Shown: in pieces, positions 23,376 to 31,936 of the stretch
Layout: every line of letters starts with the position of its first letter
Numbering within the stretch: position 1 is the first letter of the stretch
Source of the DNA: Candidatus Rokuibacteriota bacterium
Lineage (GTDB): Bacteria > Methylomirabilota > Methylomirabilia > Rokubacteriales > CSP1-6
Reading direction: 5' to 3'
Length of the DNA: 59,726 nucleotides
Assembly: GCA_016184125.1 (NCBI GenBank)
Contig: JACPDG010000084.1
Span: 1-59,726 of the forward strand
Program-made: the position numbers and the translations under genes
Notes under the pieces: generated by a model
What the model saw: only the letters and a program-made list of their open reading frames with translations
Databases searched by the model: none
Told to the model about the DNA's origin: nothing

Positions 23376-24923
23376 TCACCCGCCCACACCGCGCCAGCCT
23401 CCTCGTCGGCCCCGCTGCGGCGGTGAGGATTGCGACTCGGCGTCCCGGCGCATGGCGGACACCAGGTCGCCGAACATCATGCGATCGCGCCGGATGCGGT
23501 CGCCCCACGCACTCACCTCGTTCGGAGTGGGAGCGCGACGGAACACGATGGGAACGGCGGCGCGGACCATCCCCTGGCGCTGGATCTCGCCGGCCGGGAG
23601 CGTCAGCAGGTAACGCAAGGTCTCCGCGAGGTTCGTCGCCGACGTGGCCACGGTGCTCCGGGGGTACTTCTGTTTGAATTCCACCCAGGCCCTCAGCTCG
23701 TCCGCGGATGGATCCCGCCCGAACGCCATCTGGAACGCGTCGGTCACCATCTGCCCCGGATTCGCCATCGATTGCGCGTGAAACGCGTTCCCGCCGGGCA
23801 GCGAGAGGTTGTTCCCGATCGGCATGGTGAACGGGGTAACATTCGCGAGAGGCGCCGCGTTGTTGAGCGGTGTCGTCTGCGTCAGCGCACCGCCCGTATT
23901 GCCGATCAGCCCGGCACCGGCGTTCCCGATCAGGGGATTGCTGGTGGTGATCGGCGAGACGCCGGTGAGCGAGATGATTTTCTGGATTTCACCAGGCGAG
24001 AGGTCACGCGACAGCTTGCCGACGTCGTCGATGTTCTTCGGGGCCTGGACTTGAGGCTGCGGCGGCTTCGGCGGCGCGGGCTGCGCGGCCGGTTGGGTCG
24101 CGCGCTGCGCCAGATTCACGTAGTACTGCCGCACGCCGGGCTTCCGGAGGTACGCGACGAGGCCGCGATAGCCGCCTCCCTCGCGGCCGGCCATCATGTC
24201 GACCACCGCGTTCTTGACGACCGCCTCTGTCTCGTTCCCCGCCACGTTCTTGAGTGCTTCCCGGAGCGCGCGCCGCGCCGTCTCGGACTGCTCGGAGGGA
24301 GCGGTGCGGAGCCAGCCGAGATGGTTGGCGACGAGCGCTTCCGTGCTGGCCAACCTGGGATCGCTGGCGGGCTGTGACATCCAGTAGCGCAGCTCGGCAT
24401 CGCTCGGGCGACGGCCGAACGCATGCCAGTAGGCACTCACGATGATCTCGCTCGTCGCGCGCTGTCCCAGGTTCACGTAGTACTGGCGCACGCCGGGTTT
24501 CTGGAGGTAGGCCACGAGGCCGCGATAGCCGCCCCCCTCGCGGCCGGCCATCATGTCGATCACCGCGTTCTTGACGACTGCCTCCCGATCGCTCCCCGCC
24601 ACGTTCTTGAGCGCCTCGCGGAGCGCGCGCCGCGCCGTCTCCCACTGTTCGGAGGGAGCGGTTCGGAGCCAGGCGAGATGGTTGGCGACGAGCGCTTCCG
24701 GGCTGGCCAACCTGGGGTCGCCGGCGGGTTGTGACATCCAGTAGCGCAGCTCGGCATCGCCGGGGCGACGGCCGAACGCATACCAGTAGGAATTCACGAT
24801 CGCGTCCCTGCGCAGGTCTGCAGGGTCGCAGGGATCGCAGATTCGTCCGACCGGCTGGGCCCAGGCCTGGGTCACTGCGAGTGACGTGAAGATCAACGCT
24901 CCCAGCAATACCCGTCCGAACAT
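23376..24923 (-). CDS. Exported DUF4214-like protein with internal tandem duplication
   Basis: 515 aa from ATG 24923 (MFGRVLLGALIFTSLAVTQA, signal peptide to AWAQ). Residues ~38-150 and ~151-265 are two nearly identical modules (YAFGRRPGDAELRYWMSQPA / YWHAFGRRPSDAELRYWMSQ, each ending RQYYVNL.QRAT). A diverged third copy near residue 400 (FQMAFGRDPSADELRAWVEF) precedes the end. This helical motif resembles DUF4214 units of extracellular and S-layer proteins. The middle is a Pro/Gln linker followed by a Gly/Asn-rich stretch. An upstream frame to 25010 is open, but the signal peptide fixes the start. GGAGGCC lies upstream of the ATG. Confidence 0.75.
   Translation of the reverse strand: MFGRVLLGALIFTSLAVTQAWAQPVGRICDPCDPADLRRDAIVNSYWYAFGRRPGDAELRYWMSQPAGDPRLASPEALVANHLAWLRTAPSEQWETARRALREALKNVAGSDREAVVKNAVIDMMAGREGGGYRGLVAYLQKPGVRQYYVNLGQRATSEIIVSAYWHAFGRRPSDAELRYWMSQPASDPRLASTEALVANHLGWLRTAPSEQSETARRALREALKNVAGNETEAVVKNAVVDMMAGREGGGYRGLVAYLRKPGVRQYYVNLAQRATQPAAQPAPPKPPQPQVQAPKNIDDVGKLSRDLSPGEIQKIISLTGVSPITTSNPLIGNAGAGLIGNTGGALTQTTPLNNAAPLANVTPFTMPIGNNLSLPGGNAFHAQSMANPGQMVTDAFQMAFGRDPSADELRAWVEFKQKYPRSTVATSATNLAETLRYLLTLPAGEIQRQGMVRAAVPIVFRRAPTPNEVSAWGDRIRRDRMMFGDLVSAMRRDAESQSSPPQRGRRGGWRGVGG
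24110..24812 (-). repeat. Tandem ~340-bp duplication inside the DUF4214-like gene
   Basis: Two adjacent blocks, boundary near 24470, with only scattered mismatches by eye. They encode the two near-identical modules described for the gene. The low divergence indicates a recent duplication or ongoing conversion. Confidence 0.75.
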
Positions 24924-25345
24924 GGTGGCCTCCTCGAACATTCGAGCTTGATGACCGCCCTCGTGGCGAGCGACGAGAAGGGGAACGTGAGCGCAATCGG
25001 TGCGCCTCATGGCGGCGCCTGGGTAGCAACTCCAGGGCCATACCCGCCCGTTCTCCGGAGCGAGGCTCCCGGCGCCGAGAAAGCCGGGATATCACTCAGC
25101 AGCTATCCGCCGGCCGACCCTCGGCACGGTGAACGCAGAGAGCGAACGACTCCAGGCATGGCGTCGTCGCCAGGGGTTATGGTTCGCGTGCCATGGTCTT
25201 GGCCACAGCATCGCGTCTCGACAGGCACGGTGGCGGCGGGAGACAGGGGCCGGAGCCCGGGTCGGGCCATTTGGGGCGTCGCCGCTCGGCCTCACGCTTC
25301 CGCAATCCGATCGAAGACGCGTTCGAGCAGACCCTCCGTGCCTGA
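24924..25345. other. Stretch without a supported gene
   Basis: Both strands have short open frames, but none has family-like sequence or a good ribosome binding site. A 99-codon plus-strand frame from 25129 is the longest candidate. It holds the 5' flank of the DUF4214-like gene. Confidence 0.4.
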
Positions 25346-25795
25346 TCAGGTGCTCGAATGACCCGCGGCGGCGAGCATCGTCGCCGGGTCGAAGCCTCGC
25401 ACGCCCGCGCGCCGCGCCTCCTCGGTGATACCCGCGCGGCCCCAGAGCGGCAGACGGGAGCGTCGACCGGCCGTGGCGCCCTGAGGGACTTGCGGCGCAA
25501 GCGCTCGACCTCGCGCTCGCCCAGCGGCGCGGCCTGCCAGCGCGCCTCCCCGACGAGTGCCGTGCGGCCTCCCTGGAGGCCCAGCACGTCGATCTCGCAT
25601 GGATCTCTCGTGGTCGCCCACCAGCGACCGATCACGAGATCCTCGGCAAGCTCACCGCGCGCCACGAGGCGCCGGGCGTGCGCCCGTGCGAACTCTTCGA
25701 AGACGTGTCCCAGGTGGTCTTGCCAGCGGGGCCGGGCGCGGCGGAGCACCGCGGGCCCCTGCCCGCCCTCGATCAGGGTGAGGTCGGAGCACGGG
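25346..25795 (-). pseudogene. C-terminal remnant of a DUF234-type AAA ATPase
   Basis: The minus strand reads SDLTLIEGGQGPAVLRRARP, RWQDHLGHVFEEFARAHARR and EIDVLGLQGGRTALVGEARW, the PD-(D/E)XK-like DUF234 domain of archaeal-type ATPases. A frameshift near 25460 is needed to continue into LPLWGRAGITEEARRAGVRG and FDPATML, its normal end. The ATPase half is absent: upstream sequence switches at ~25797 to a citramalate synthase fragment. Non-functional. Confidence 0.7.
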
Positions 25796-25821
25796 GAGGA
25801 GCCGACGTGCGGGCGCGTGTG

Positions 25822-26055
25822 TCAGCGGGGGCGCTCGTCGCGGCGCAGCTTGTACTCGATCGAGTCGACGAGCGCCTGCCAGGACGCCTCGATGATGTTC
25901 CCGGCGACGCCCACGGTGCCCCAGGTGTCGTCGCCGTCCCCCGACGTGATCAGCACGCGCGTCTTCGCGGCCGTGCCGGCCGACTCGTCGAGGATGCGCA
26001 CCTTGTAGTCGAGGTAGAACTCCTCGAGCGCCTTGCGGAGCGCCGCGCCTTGCGA
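25822..26055 (-). pseudogene. Displaced citramalate synthase C-terminus
   Basis: Encodes [10 protein letters not shown] then [20 protein letters not shown] and onward to DERPR-stop. The region 25797-26034 matches 28498-28717 with only a few substitutions. It keeps [10 protein letters not shown], which the main gene lacks, but itself misses ~7 residues before LDYKV. In the same open frame it is joined upstream to an Ig-like protein. Confidence 0.8.
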
Positions 26056-26859
26056 CGTGTTGCCGCCCGTCACGCTGGCAGGGTTCAGCGTCAGGGTGTT
26101 GAGGCTGGCGGGCGGCGGCTGCGGCGTGACGGTGAGCGTCGTCGTCCGGCTCGTGCCGCCGTAGGTGCCGGTGAGCGTGACCGATGTCGACGTGCTCACC
26201 GAGGTCGTCGTGACCGTGAACGTGGCGCTCGTCGCGCCCGCGGGTACGGTGACGCTCGCGGGGACGGTCGCCGCCGTGTTGTTGCTGGACAGCGTGACGA
26301 CCGCTCCGCCGGTGGGCGCCGCCGCCGTCAACGTCGCGGTTCCGGTCGAGGAAGCCGGACCCACCACGCTGGTCGGGTTCACCGACAGCGACGACAGGGT
26401 CGCCGCCGCGGGGGCTGCCTGCGCCGTGAAGCGCCGCGTGGAAGAGAACGGCCCCCACACCTCGGCCGAATTGCGCGCGCGCACGCGCCACCACAAGCGT
26501 TGCGCGGGCAGGCCGCCGATGGTCGCCTGTGACACGTCGACGATCTGGTTCGCCCGGAACGGTGCGGTGATGGTCGAGGAATCGTCGACCTGGATCTCGT
26601 AGCTCGTCGCGTTGGCCACGTCACTCCAGTCGAAGGTCACCGGTTGCGCCACGGTGGCGTTTGCGGCCGGAGAGATCAGCGCCGGCGCCGCCGGCGCCGG
26701 TGGAGCCGCAGGATTCACCGTCAGCGCGGCCGTCCGCGTCACGCCGGCGAAGACGGCCGAGATCGTTGCCGAGGTCGAGGCCGTGACCGAGGTGGTCGTG
26801 ACCGTGAAGCTAGCGGTCGGCAGCGTCGTGGTGGGAGCCGTCGAGCTCCCGTTCGTCAA
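26056..26859 (-). pseudogene. Ig/FN3-like surface protein fragment
   Basis: About 265 residues of repetitive extracellular domains. Two BACON/Ig-like repeats ([20 protein letters not shown] and [20 protein letters not shown]) flank an FN3-like unit ([40 protein letters not shown]). There is no signal peptide or start because the 5' part is cut near 26860. The 3' part is cut where the citramalate synthase fragment begins ([12 protein letters not shown]). Middle portion of a larger exported protein. Confidence 0.7.
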
Positions 26860-26941
26860 CGAATCCCGGAGTTCTCGGCATTCCGCGTGAACCGGCGGCG
26901 GCGCTCGCGGAGCGTGCCGAGGACGCCTCGCGGGAAGAAGA

Positions 26942-27022
26942 AGATCAACGTGTCGCGAATCCCGGCTTCGGCTTCCAGGTGTCCGGGTCCGGCGCCGGAT
27001 ATGCCTGGTCGATCAACGGCCG
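26942..27022 (+). pseudogene. Second ndvB-derived fragment
   Basis: About 80 nt matching 8927-9007 of ndvB ([20 protein letters not shown]) with three substitutions and one missing base. Because it is diverged it derives from a paralogue or another strain rather than from the copy in this window. No coding context. Confidence 0.75.
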
Positions 27023-27039
27023 CCGATGCGCCGGTGCCC

Positions 27040-27261
27040 CTATCGCAAGCACGTGAGCTGGAGCGTGCGCCCACACCCGTGGCACGCGCGGAGCCTGCGA
27101 TCGAACGACGCCGCCTCCGCAGCGACGCGCTCCGCCGCCCGACGCGCCTCCTCGAGGGTCGCGTGGACACGCAGCGCGAGACAGCCGTCGCAGTAGGCGT
27201 GGGGCCGATCGCTGTGCAGCACGTGCACGACCCGATCCTCGAGCGCCGCGCCGCAGGCCAT
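27040..27261 (-). CDS. 73-aa Cys-rich (zinc-ribbon-like) protein
   Basis: ATG at 27261 with CTGGAGGG upstream. The protein has a CDGC pair near residue 24 and a CHGC plus terminal Cys (ACHGCGRTLQLTCLR), arranged like a small zinc ribbon, separated by an Ala/Arg-rich helix (ATLEEARRAAERVAAEAASF). Function unknown; similar small proteins often act as adaptors or regulators. Intact start, stop and ribosome binding site in an otherwise fragmented region. Confidence 0.6.
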   Translation of the reverse strand: MACGAALEDRVVHVLHSDRPHAYCDGCLALRVHATLEEARRAAERVAAEAASFDRRLRACHGCGRTLQLTCLR

Positions 27262-27454
27262 GAGAGTGGCCCTCCAGGGAAATGACTGAAATGACCGTTT
27301 CCGCTCACCCCCACGGATAGCCGGTGCAGCGACGTAACGGGTGAGTGACGAGCATGGGGGGCGAGCTGCAGCGACGAACCGTGGAGACCTCGATGCTCGC
27401 ACGGTTCGCGGCTGCCGGCAACCGCGCTGGCCCGGCCCGGCGCGGGCGGGCGCG

Positions 27455-28459
27455 CTAGGGGACGTCGTCCGTGATCTCGTCGGCCTTTCCCAGGCCACAC
27501 TCGACGATCTTGTAGAGCAGCGCCTTGTAGCTGATCTGGAGGAGCCTCGCGGCCTTCGTGCGGTTCCAGTGCACACGCTCCAGCATGTCCCGGATCGCGA
27601 TGCGCTCGGCGTCGCGCGCGGCCTGCCGGGCGATTGTCTTGAGACCCAGCGCCTCCACCGTCGTGTCGATCGGCCGCACCGGGACGACGCCGGGAACGGA
27701 CGTCGCGGCGGTCCCACGCGACGCCAGCGCCTCCTCGATGGCGCCGGCCTGCCCGAGGACGGCCGCGCGCTTCAGCACGTTCTCGAGCTCCCGGACGTTG
27801 CCCGGCCACGGGTATACCGTGAGCGCGCGCAGCGCCGCCCGCGAGATCTCGAGCCGGCGACCGTACTCGCGCTCGAACCTCGCCGTGAAGTGTTCGACGA
27901 GCGCCGGGATCTCCTCGCGGCGCTCGCGGAGCGGGGGCACGCGGATCGCGATGACGTTCAGCCGATAGTAGAGGTCCTCGCGGAACCGGCCGCTCCGCAT
28001 GGCGGCCTCCAGATCGACGTTCGTCGCGGCGATGACGCGGACGTCGGCATGCCGGACGCGGTCGTCACCCACCCGGGCGAACTCGCCGTCCTGGAGCACG
28101 TGGAGGAGCTTGGCTTGCAGGGCGAGCGGGAGCTCGCCGATCTCGTCCAGGAAGAGCGTTCCGCGATGCGCCAGCTCGAACCGGCCGAGCTTCTCGCGAT
28201 ACGCGCCGGTGAACGCGCCCTTCTGATGTCCGAACAGCTCGGATTCGAGGAGCTCCCTCGGGAGCGCGGCGCAGTTGACCTTGTGCATGGACGTGGACGC
28301 GCGTGACGAACCGTCGTGAAGCGCGCGGGCGACGAGCTCCTTGCCGACGCCCGTTTCACCCCGCAGGAGCACGTTGGCCGCCGTGTCGGCCACCTTGTCG
28401 ACGAGCTGCCGCACGGCCACCATCGCCTCGCTCGTGCACAGTTCCAGCCCGCTGTTCAC
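27455..28459 (-). CDS. Sigma54-dependent transcriptional activator lacking a receiver domain
   Basis: 334 aa, GTG start. Residues ~5-235 form the AAA+ domain: Walker A GETGVGKE, the sigma54-contact loop GAFTGA ([20 protein letters not shown]), Walker [14 protein letters not shown], and the arginine-finger region [13 protein letters not shown]. Residues ~285-325 are a Fis-type helix-turn-helix ([20 protein letters not shown]). NtrC-type proteins normally have an N-terminal receiver; here coding starts 13 residues before the AAA+ core, as in PspF. Upstream (68 nt) is the citramalate synthase stop. Either a true PspF-like constitutive activator or a receiver-less relic. No obvious -24/-12 promoter was found nearby. 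Confidence 0.88.
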   Translation of the reverse strand: MNSGLELCTSEAMVAVRQLVDKVADTAANVLLRGETGVGKELVARALHDGSSRASTSMHKVNCAALPRELLESELFGHQKGAFTGAYREKLGRFELAHRGTLFLDEIGELPLALQAKLLHVLQDGEFARVGDDRVRHADVRVIAATNVDLEAAMRSGRFREDLYYRLNVIAIRVPPLRERREEIPALVEHFTARFEREYGRRLEISRAALRALTVYPWPGNVRELENVLKRAAVLGQAGAIEEALASRGTAATSVPGVVPVRPIDTTVEALGLKTIARQAARDAERIAIRDMLERVHWNRTKAARLLQISYKALLYKIVECGLGKADEITDDVP

Positions 28460-28526
28460 GGGGGCCCCGTCCGCGTGCCCCGGGAAGGCGCCGGCACAGG
28501 CAGGAGCCGACGTGCGGGCGCGTGAG

Positions 28527-29928
28527 TCAGCGGGGACGCTCGTCGCGGCGCAGCTTGTACTCGATCGAGTCCACGAGCGCCTGCCAGGACGCCTCGATGA
28601 TGTTCCCGGCGACGCCCACCGTGCCCCAGGTGTCGTCGCCGTCCCCCGACGTGATCAGCACGCGCGTCTTCGCGGCCGTGCCGGCCGACTCGTCGAGGAT
28701 GCGCACCTTGTAGTCGAGGGACCCGGTACGCCTGGAGCGCGAAGTGACTGCGGAAGCGGCCGAGCGCGCGCTCCATCAGCAGCTCGAACGAGGCCTCGGC
28801 GCCCTCGAACTGGAACCCCTGGTCCTCGAGCGCCTTGAGCTCGTCGAGGATCCGGCGCGAGTCGGGCGTGTCGTGCTCCAGGTCGATGCCGTACTCCCGC
28901 GCCTTCCACAGGATGTTCGAGCGCCCGGCGAGCTCGGAGACCAGCACGCGCCGGTGATTGCCCACCGCCTCCGGATCGATGTGCTCGTAGGTCTCCGGGT
29001 GCTTGACGACGGCGGACACGTGCATGCCGCCCTTGTGCGCGAACGCGGAGTCGCCGACGTACGGCTGCGCGTCCCACGGCTTGCGGTTCGCGAGCTCGGA
29101 CGCGAACCGGGAGAGCGCGCGAAGCTCGCGGAGGTTCGCGGCCGGGATGCAGTCGAGCCCCATCCTCAGCACGAGCGCCGGGATGACGGACACGAGGTTG
29201 GCGTTGCCGCAGCGCTCGCCGTACCCGTTCAGCGTGCCCTGCACCTGGTCGCACCCCTCGCGAACGGCGGCCAGCGAGTTCGCGACCGCGCACTCACCGT
29301 CGTTGTGCACGTGGATCCCGAGGGGTGTCCGCACGTGTTGCCGGACCTCGCGGACGATCTCGACGAGCTCGTGCGGCAAGGTCCCTCCGTTGGTGTCGCA
29401 GAGGATCAGCCAGTGCGCACCCGCCGCTTCCGCGGCCTTGAGCGTCTCGAGCGCGTACTCGGCGTTGCGGCGGAAGCCGTCGAAGAAGTGCTCGGCGTCG
29501 AAGAGCACCTCCTCGACCTTCGAGCGAAGGTAGCCGACGGTGTCGCCGATCATCGCGAGGTTCTCGGCGAGGGTGGTGCCGAGCGCGTGCGTCACGTGGA
29601 AGTCCCACGACTTGCCGACGATCGTGGCGACGGGCGCGGCGGCATCGACGATGGCCCGCATGTTCGCGTCGCTCTCCGCAGTGCCCCCGGCGCGCCGGGT
29701 CATGCTGAAGGCCGTGAGCTTCGCGTGCTTGAACGGGACGTCCTGCATGCGCCGGAAGAACCGCAGGTCCTTCGGGTTGGACCCCGGCCAGCCGCCCTCG
29801 ATGTAGTGGATCCCGAGCGCGTCGAGCCGCGCCGCGAGCCGCACCTTGTCCTCCATCGAGAACGACACGCCCTCGCCCTGCGTGCCGTCGCGGAGGGTCG
29901 TGTCGTAGATCCGGATCAGTCGGGACAT
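28527..29928 (-). pseudogene. cimA: (R)-citramalate synthase with internal deletion and frameshift
   Basis: Condenses acetyl-CoA and pyruvate to citramalate, entering isoleucine synthesis. ATG at 29928 with GGAGG upstream. Residues 1-~345 are a complete HMGL-type TIM barrel: [27 protein letters not shown] with metal-binding His residues, and [11 protein letters not shown]. The C-terminal domain begins normally ([12 protein letters not shown]). Then ~45-50 residues expected in the family are missing and the reading shifts by one base into [14 protein letters not shown]...DERPR-stop (TGA at 28527). The uncorrected frame stays open to 28456. Likely impaired in feedback/dimer function, or an assembly error. 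Confidence 0.85.
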
Positions 29929-30004
29929 CGTGGACCTCCAGGGAAAGTCCGGCCATCATGCGGGCGCGCGCGTCGAGGTGTCAAGGCCGGCGCCGGCCGA
30001 AATC

Positions 30005-30045
30005 GAGCGTGGGGGGTTTGGGGGCCATGTCGGGGCCCCCATGAT
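30005..30045 (-). repeat. Two-hairpin element, copy D (short)
   Basis: Minus-strand orientation, beginning inside the TGA stop of the CoA-transferase: TGATCATGGGGGCCCCGACA then GGCCCCC and CCCCCC. Only the first hairpin is present. Confidence 0.75.
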
Positions 30046-31241
30046 CAAACGACGCCTTCCGCCTTGAGGCGCCCGAGCGTGCGCTCGGACGTCCGCAGCA
30101 GGCGCTTGAGGACCTGATCGGTGTGCTGTCCCAGGCGGGGTGGCGAGGCCGCCGCCTCGCCCGGCGTGCCGTGCAACCGGATCGGCACGCCCATCACGGT
30201 CACGTGGCCGTCCTTCGGGTGCGGCAGCTGGACGATCATGTTCCGCGCCCGGAGGTGCTCGCTCTCGCAGACCTCCGGCACCGTCTTGATGCGGCCGGCC
30301 GGAACGCCCGCCGCCTCGAACCGCTTGAGCCACTCGTCGGCGCTCCTGGTACCGAGGATCTCGTTGAGCAGCGGAACGAGCACGTCGCGATGCTGGACGC
30401 GCTTCGCGTCCGTGTCGAAGCGGTCGTCGCGTGCGAGCTCGGGCCGGTCCATCGCCGCGCAGCACCGTTCCCACAGGGAGTTGTTCGCGACGCCGAGCGT
30501 GAGGTAGGCGTCCGCGGCCTTGAAGACCTCGTACGGGACGATCGACGGGTGCGCGTTGCCCCGGCGCATCGGACGCTGCCCCGTGCCGAAGTAGATCCCG
30601 GCCTGATACGTCAGCAGCGCCGCCATCGCATCGAGCATCGAGATCTCGACCTTCTGCCCCTGCCGCGTGCGTGTCCGGGCGAGCAGTGCCAGCGTGATGC
30701 CGTGCGCCGCCGACATCCCGGCGACGAGATCGGCGATCGACGTCCCGACCTTCACGGGCGGTCCGTCGGGGAAGCCGGTGATGTCCATGATCCCTGACTC
30801 CGCCTGCACGACGAGGTCGTATCCCGCCCGCGACGCCTCGGGTCCCGACTCGCCGAAGCCGGAGATCGAGCAGTAGACGAGCGTCGGGTTGAGCTTGCGC
30901 ACGGCGGCATACCCGAAGCCCAGCCGGTCGATCGTGCCGGTCCGGAAGTTCTCGATCAGGACGTCGCTCCGCGCGATCAGCTTCCTCAGGATCTCTTGCC
31001 CCGCCGGCGGCTTCAGGTTCAGCGTCATCGAGAGCTTGCCGCGGTTGACCGACATGAAGTACGTCGATTCCCCGGCGAGGAACGGCGGCCAGTTTCGCGT
31101 GTCGTCGCCCTTGCCCGGCTCCTCGACCTTGATCACCTCGGCCCCGTGATCGGCCAGGATCATCGAGCAGAACGGCCCCGCCAGCACGCGGGTGAGGTCG
31201 AGGACGCGAACACCGGCCAGCGCTTTCCTAGGAGCCGCCAC
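30045..31241 (-). CDS. CaiB/BaiF (family III) CoA-transferase
   Basis: 398 aa, GTG start overlapping the end of the DUF35 gene by 14 nt. Moves CoA between acyl groups. Family features: LAGVRVLDLTRVLAGPFCSM at the N-terminus, DHGAEVIKVEEPGKGDDTRN, LNLKPPAG, LIENFRTG and the motif VGTSIADLVAGM, whose Asp (~171) is the expected catalytic residue forming the acyl-CoA anhydride. Length is normal. Lies in a set with DUF35, thiolase-fold and SDR genes, suggesting catabolism of an unusual acyl or dicarboxylic compound; substrate not predictable. Confidence 0.93.
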   Translation of the reverse strand: MAAPRKALAGVRVLDLTRVLAGPFCSMILADHGAEVIKVEEPGKGDDTRNWPPFLAGESTYFMSVNRGKLSMTLNLKPPAGQEILRKLIARSDVLIENFRTGTIDRLGFGYAAVRKLNPTLVYCSISGFGESGPEASRAGYDLVVQAESGIMDITGFPDGPPVKVGTSIADLVAGMSAAHGITLALLARTRTRQGQKVEISMLDAMAALLTYQAGIYFGTGQRPMRRGNAHPSIVPYEVFKAADAYLTLGVANNSLWERCCAAMDRPELARDDRFDTDAKRVQHRDVLVPLLNEILGTRSADEWLKRFEAAGVPAGRIKTVPEVCESEHLRARNMIVQLPHPKDGHVTVMGVPIRLHGTPGEAAASPPRLGQHTDQVLKRLLRTSERTLGRLKAEGVV

Positions 31242-31704
31242 GGGTCATTCCTTTCCACGCCCGCTTCGCGAGGCTGCGGGCGATGGCGTTCACGCGATCG
31301 CCGGCGTGCCCGGCGCGGTGCCAGAACAGCCGCGCGCGATCGAGCGCGCCGAGATGCGAGAAGTAGTAGACGTTGTCGAGGGCCTCGATGGCGACCGTCG
31401 CGCCGAGCTTGAGCCCCCGGGTTTCGGTCTGCGCGCCGTGGCACACGAACCGCGCGCCGCGCTCGAGCTCGATGAGCGCGATGTGGAGCGGCGACTTGAA
31501 GCCTTCCGGCGGTGAGTGCAGCGTCGTGAACGAGACGATGACGCCGGCGCCGGGCAGCGTCGTCGGGATCATCGCGACCGGGTGATGCGGGCAGTACGGC
31601 GCCGGTGGCGCGACGATCATCTCGCAGCGGGGACAGCGGGACGCCGGAATCGTCTCGATCACGGTCCCGGGTGCCGCCAGGTCGGTACGCGCGTGGGTCG
31701 GCAA
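31228..31704 (-). CDS. DUF35 OB-fold/zinc-ribbon protein (ChsH2-type)
   Basis: 158 aa. Zinc ribbon near residue 23 (SRCPRCEMIVAPPAPYCPHH) followed by an OB-fold (PGAGVIVSFTTLHSPPEG; ETRGLKLGATVAIEALDNVY). DUF35 proteins bind thiolase-fold partners and acyl-CoA. The ribbon is C-x2-C...C-x2-H rather than the usual four cysteines. Two repeat copies separate it from the upstream thiolase-fold gene on the same strand, and it overlaps the CoA-transferase downstream. Confidence 0.88.
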   Translation of the reverse strand: MPTHARTDLAAPGTVIETIPASRCPRCEMIVAPPAPYCPHHPVAMIPTTLPGAGVIVSFTTLHSPPEGFKSPLHIALIELERGARFVCHGAQTETRGLKLGATVAIEALDNVYYFSHLGALDRARLFWHRAGHAGDRVNAIARSLAKRAWKGMTRGGS

Positions 31705-31707
31705 GCC

Positions 31708-31830
31708 TCAGAGCCTGTGAACGAATCGGGTCGTCGAGGAGCGCCCCGGGTTCCACCGGTGCGTCCGCGCACCGCCCGGGGCGCTCCGAGCGCGGGGGGG
31801 TTGGGGGGCTTCGTTAGTCCCCCCATGATC
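31708..31830 (-). repeat. Two-hairpin element, copy B
   Basis: Full-length minus-orientation unit with both hairpins (G6/C6 and the GC arms GCGCCCCGGG / CCCGGGGCGC around a longer loop) and the tail TGTGAACGAATCGG. Tandem with copy C. Confidence 0.85.
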
Positions 31831-31932
31831 TCAGAGCCCGTGAACGAACCGGTGCTCGAGCCGTGCCCCGGGTCCCCCGGGGCACGTGCGAGCGCGGGGG
31901 GCTTGGGGGGCTTCGTTAGTCCCCCCATGATC
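31831..31932 (-). repeat. Two-hairpin element, copy C
   Basis: Full-length minus-orientation unit starting 5 nt after the stop of the thiolase-fold gene. Includes TGCCCCGGG TCC CCCGGGGCA as a near-perfect second hairpin and the tail GTGAACGAACCGG. Confidence 0.85.
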
Positions 31933-31936
31933 ACAG

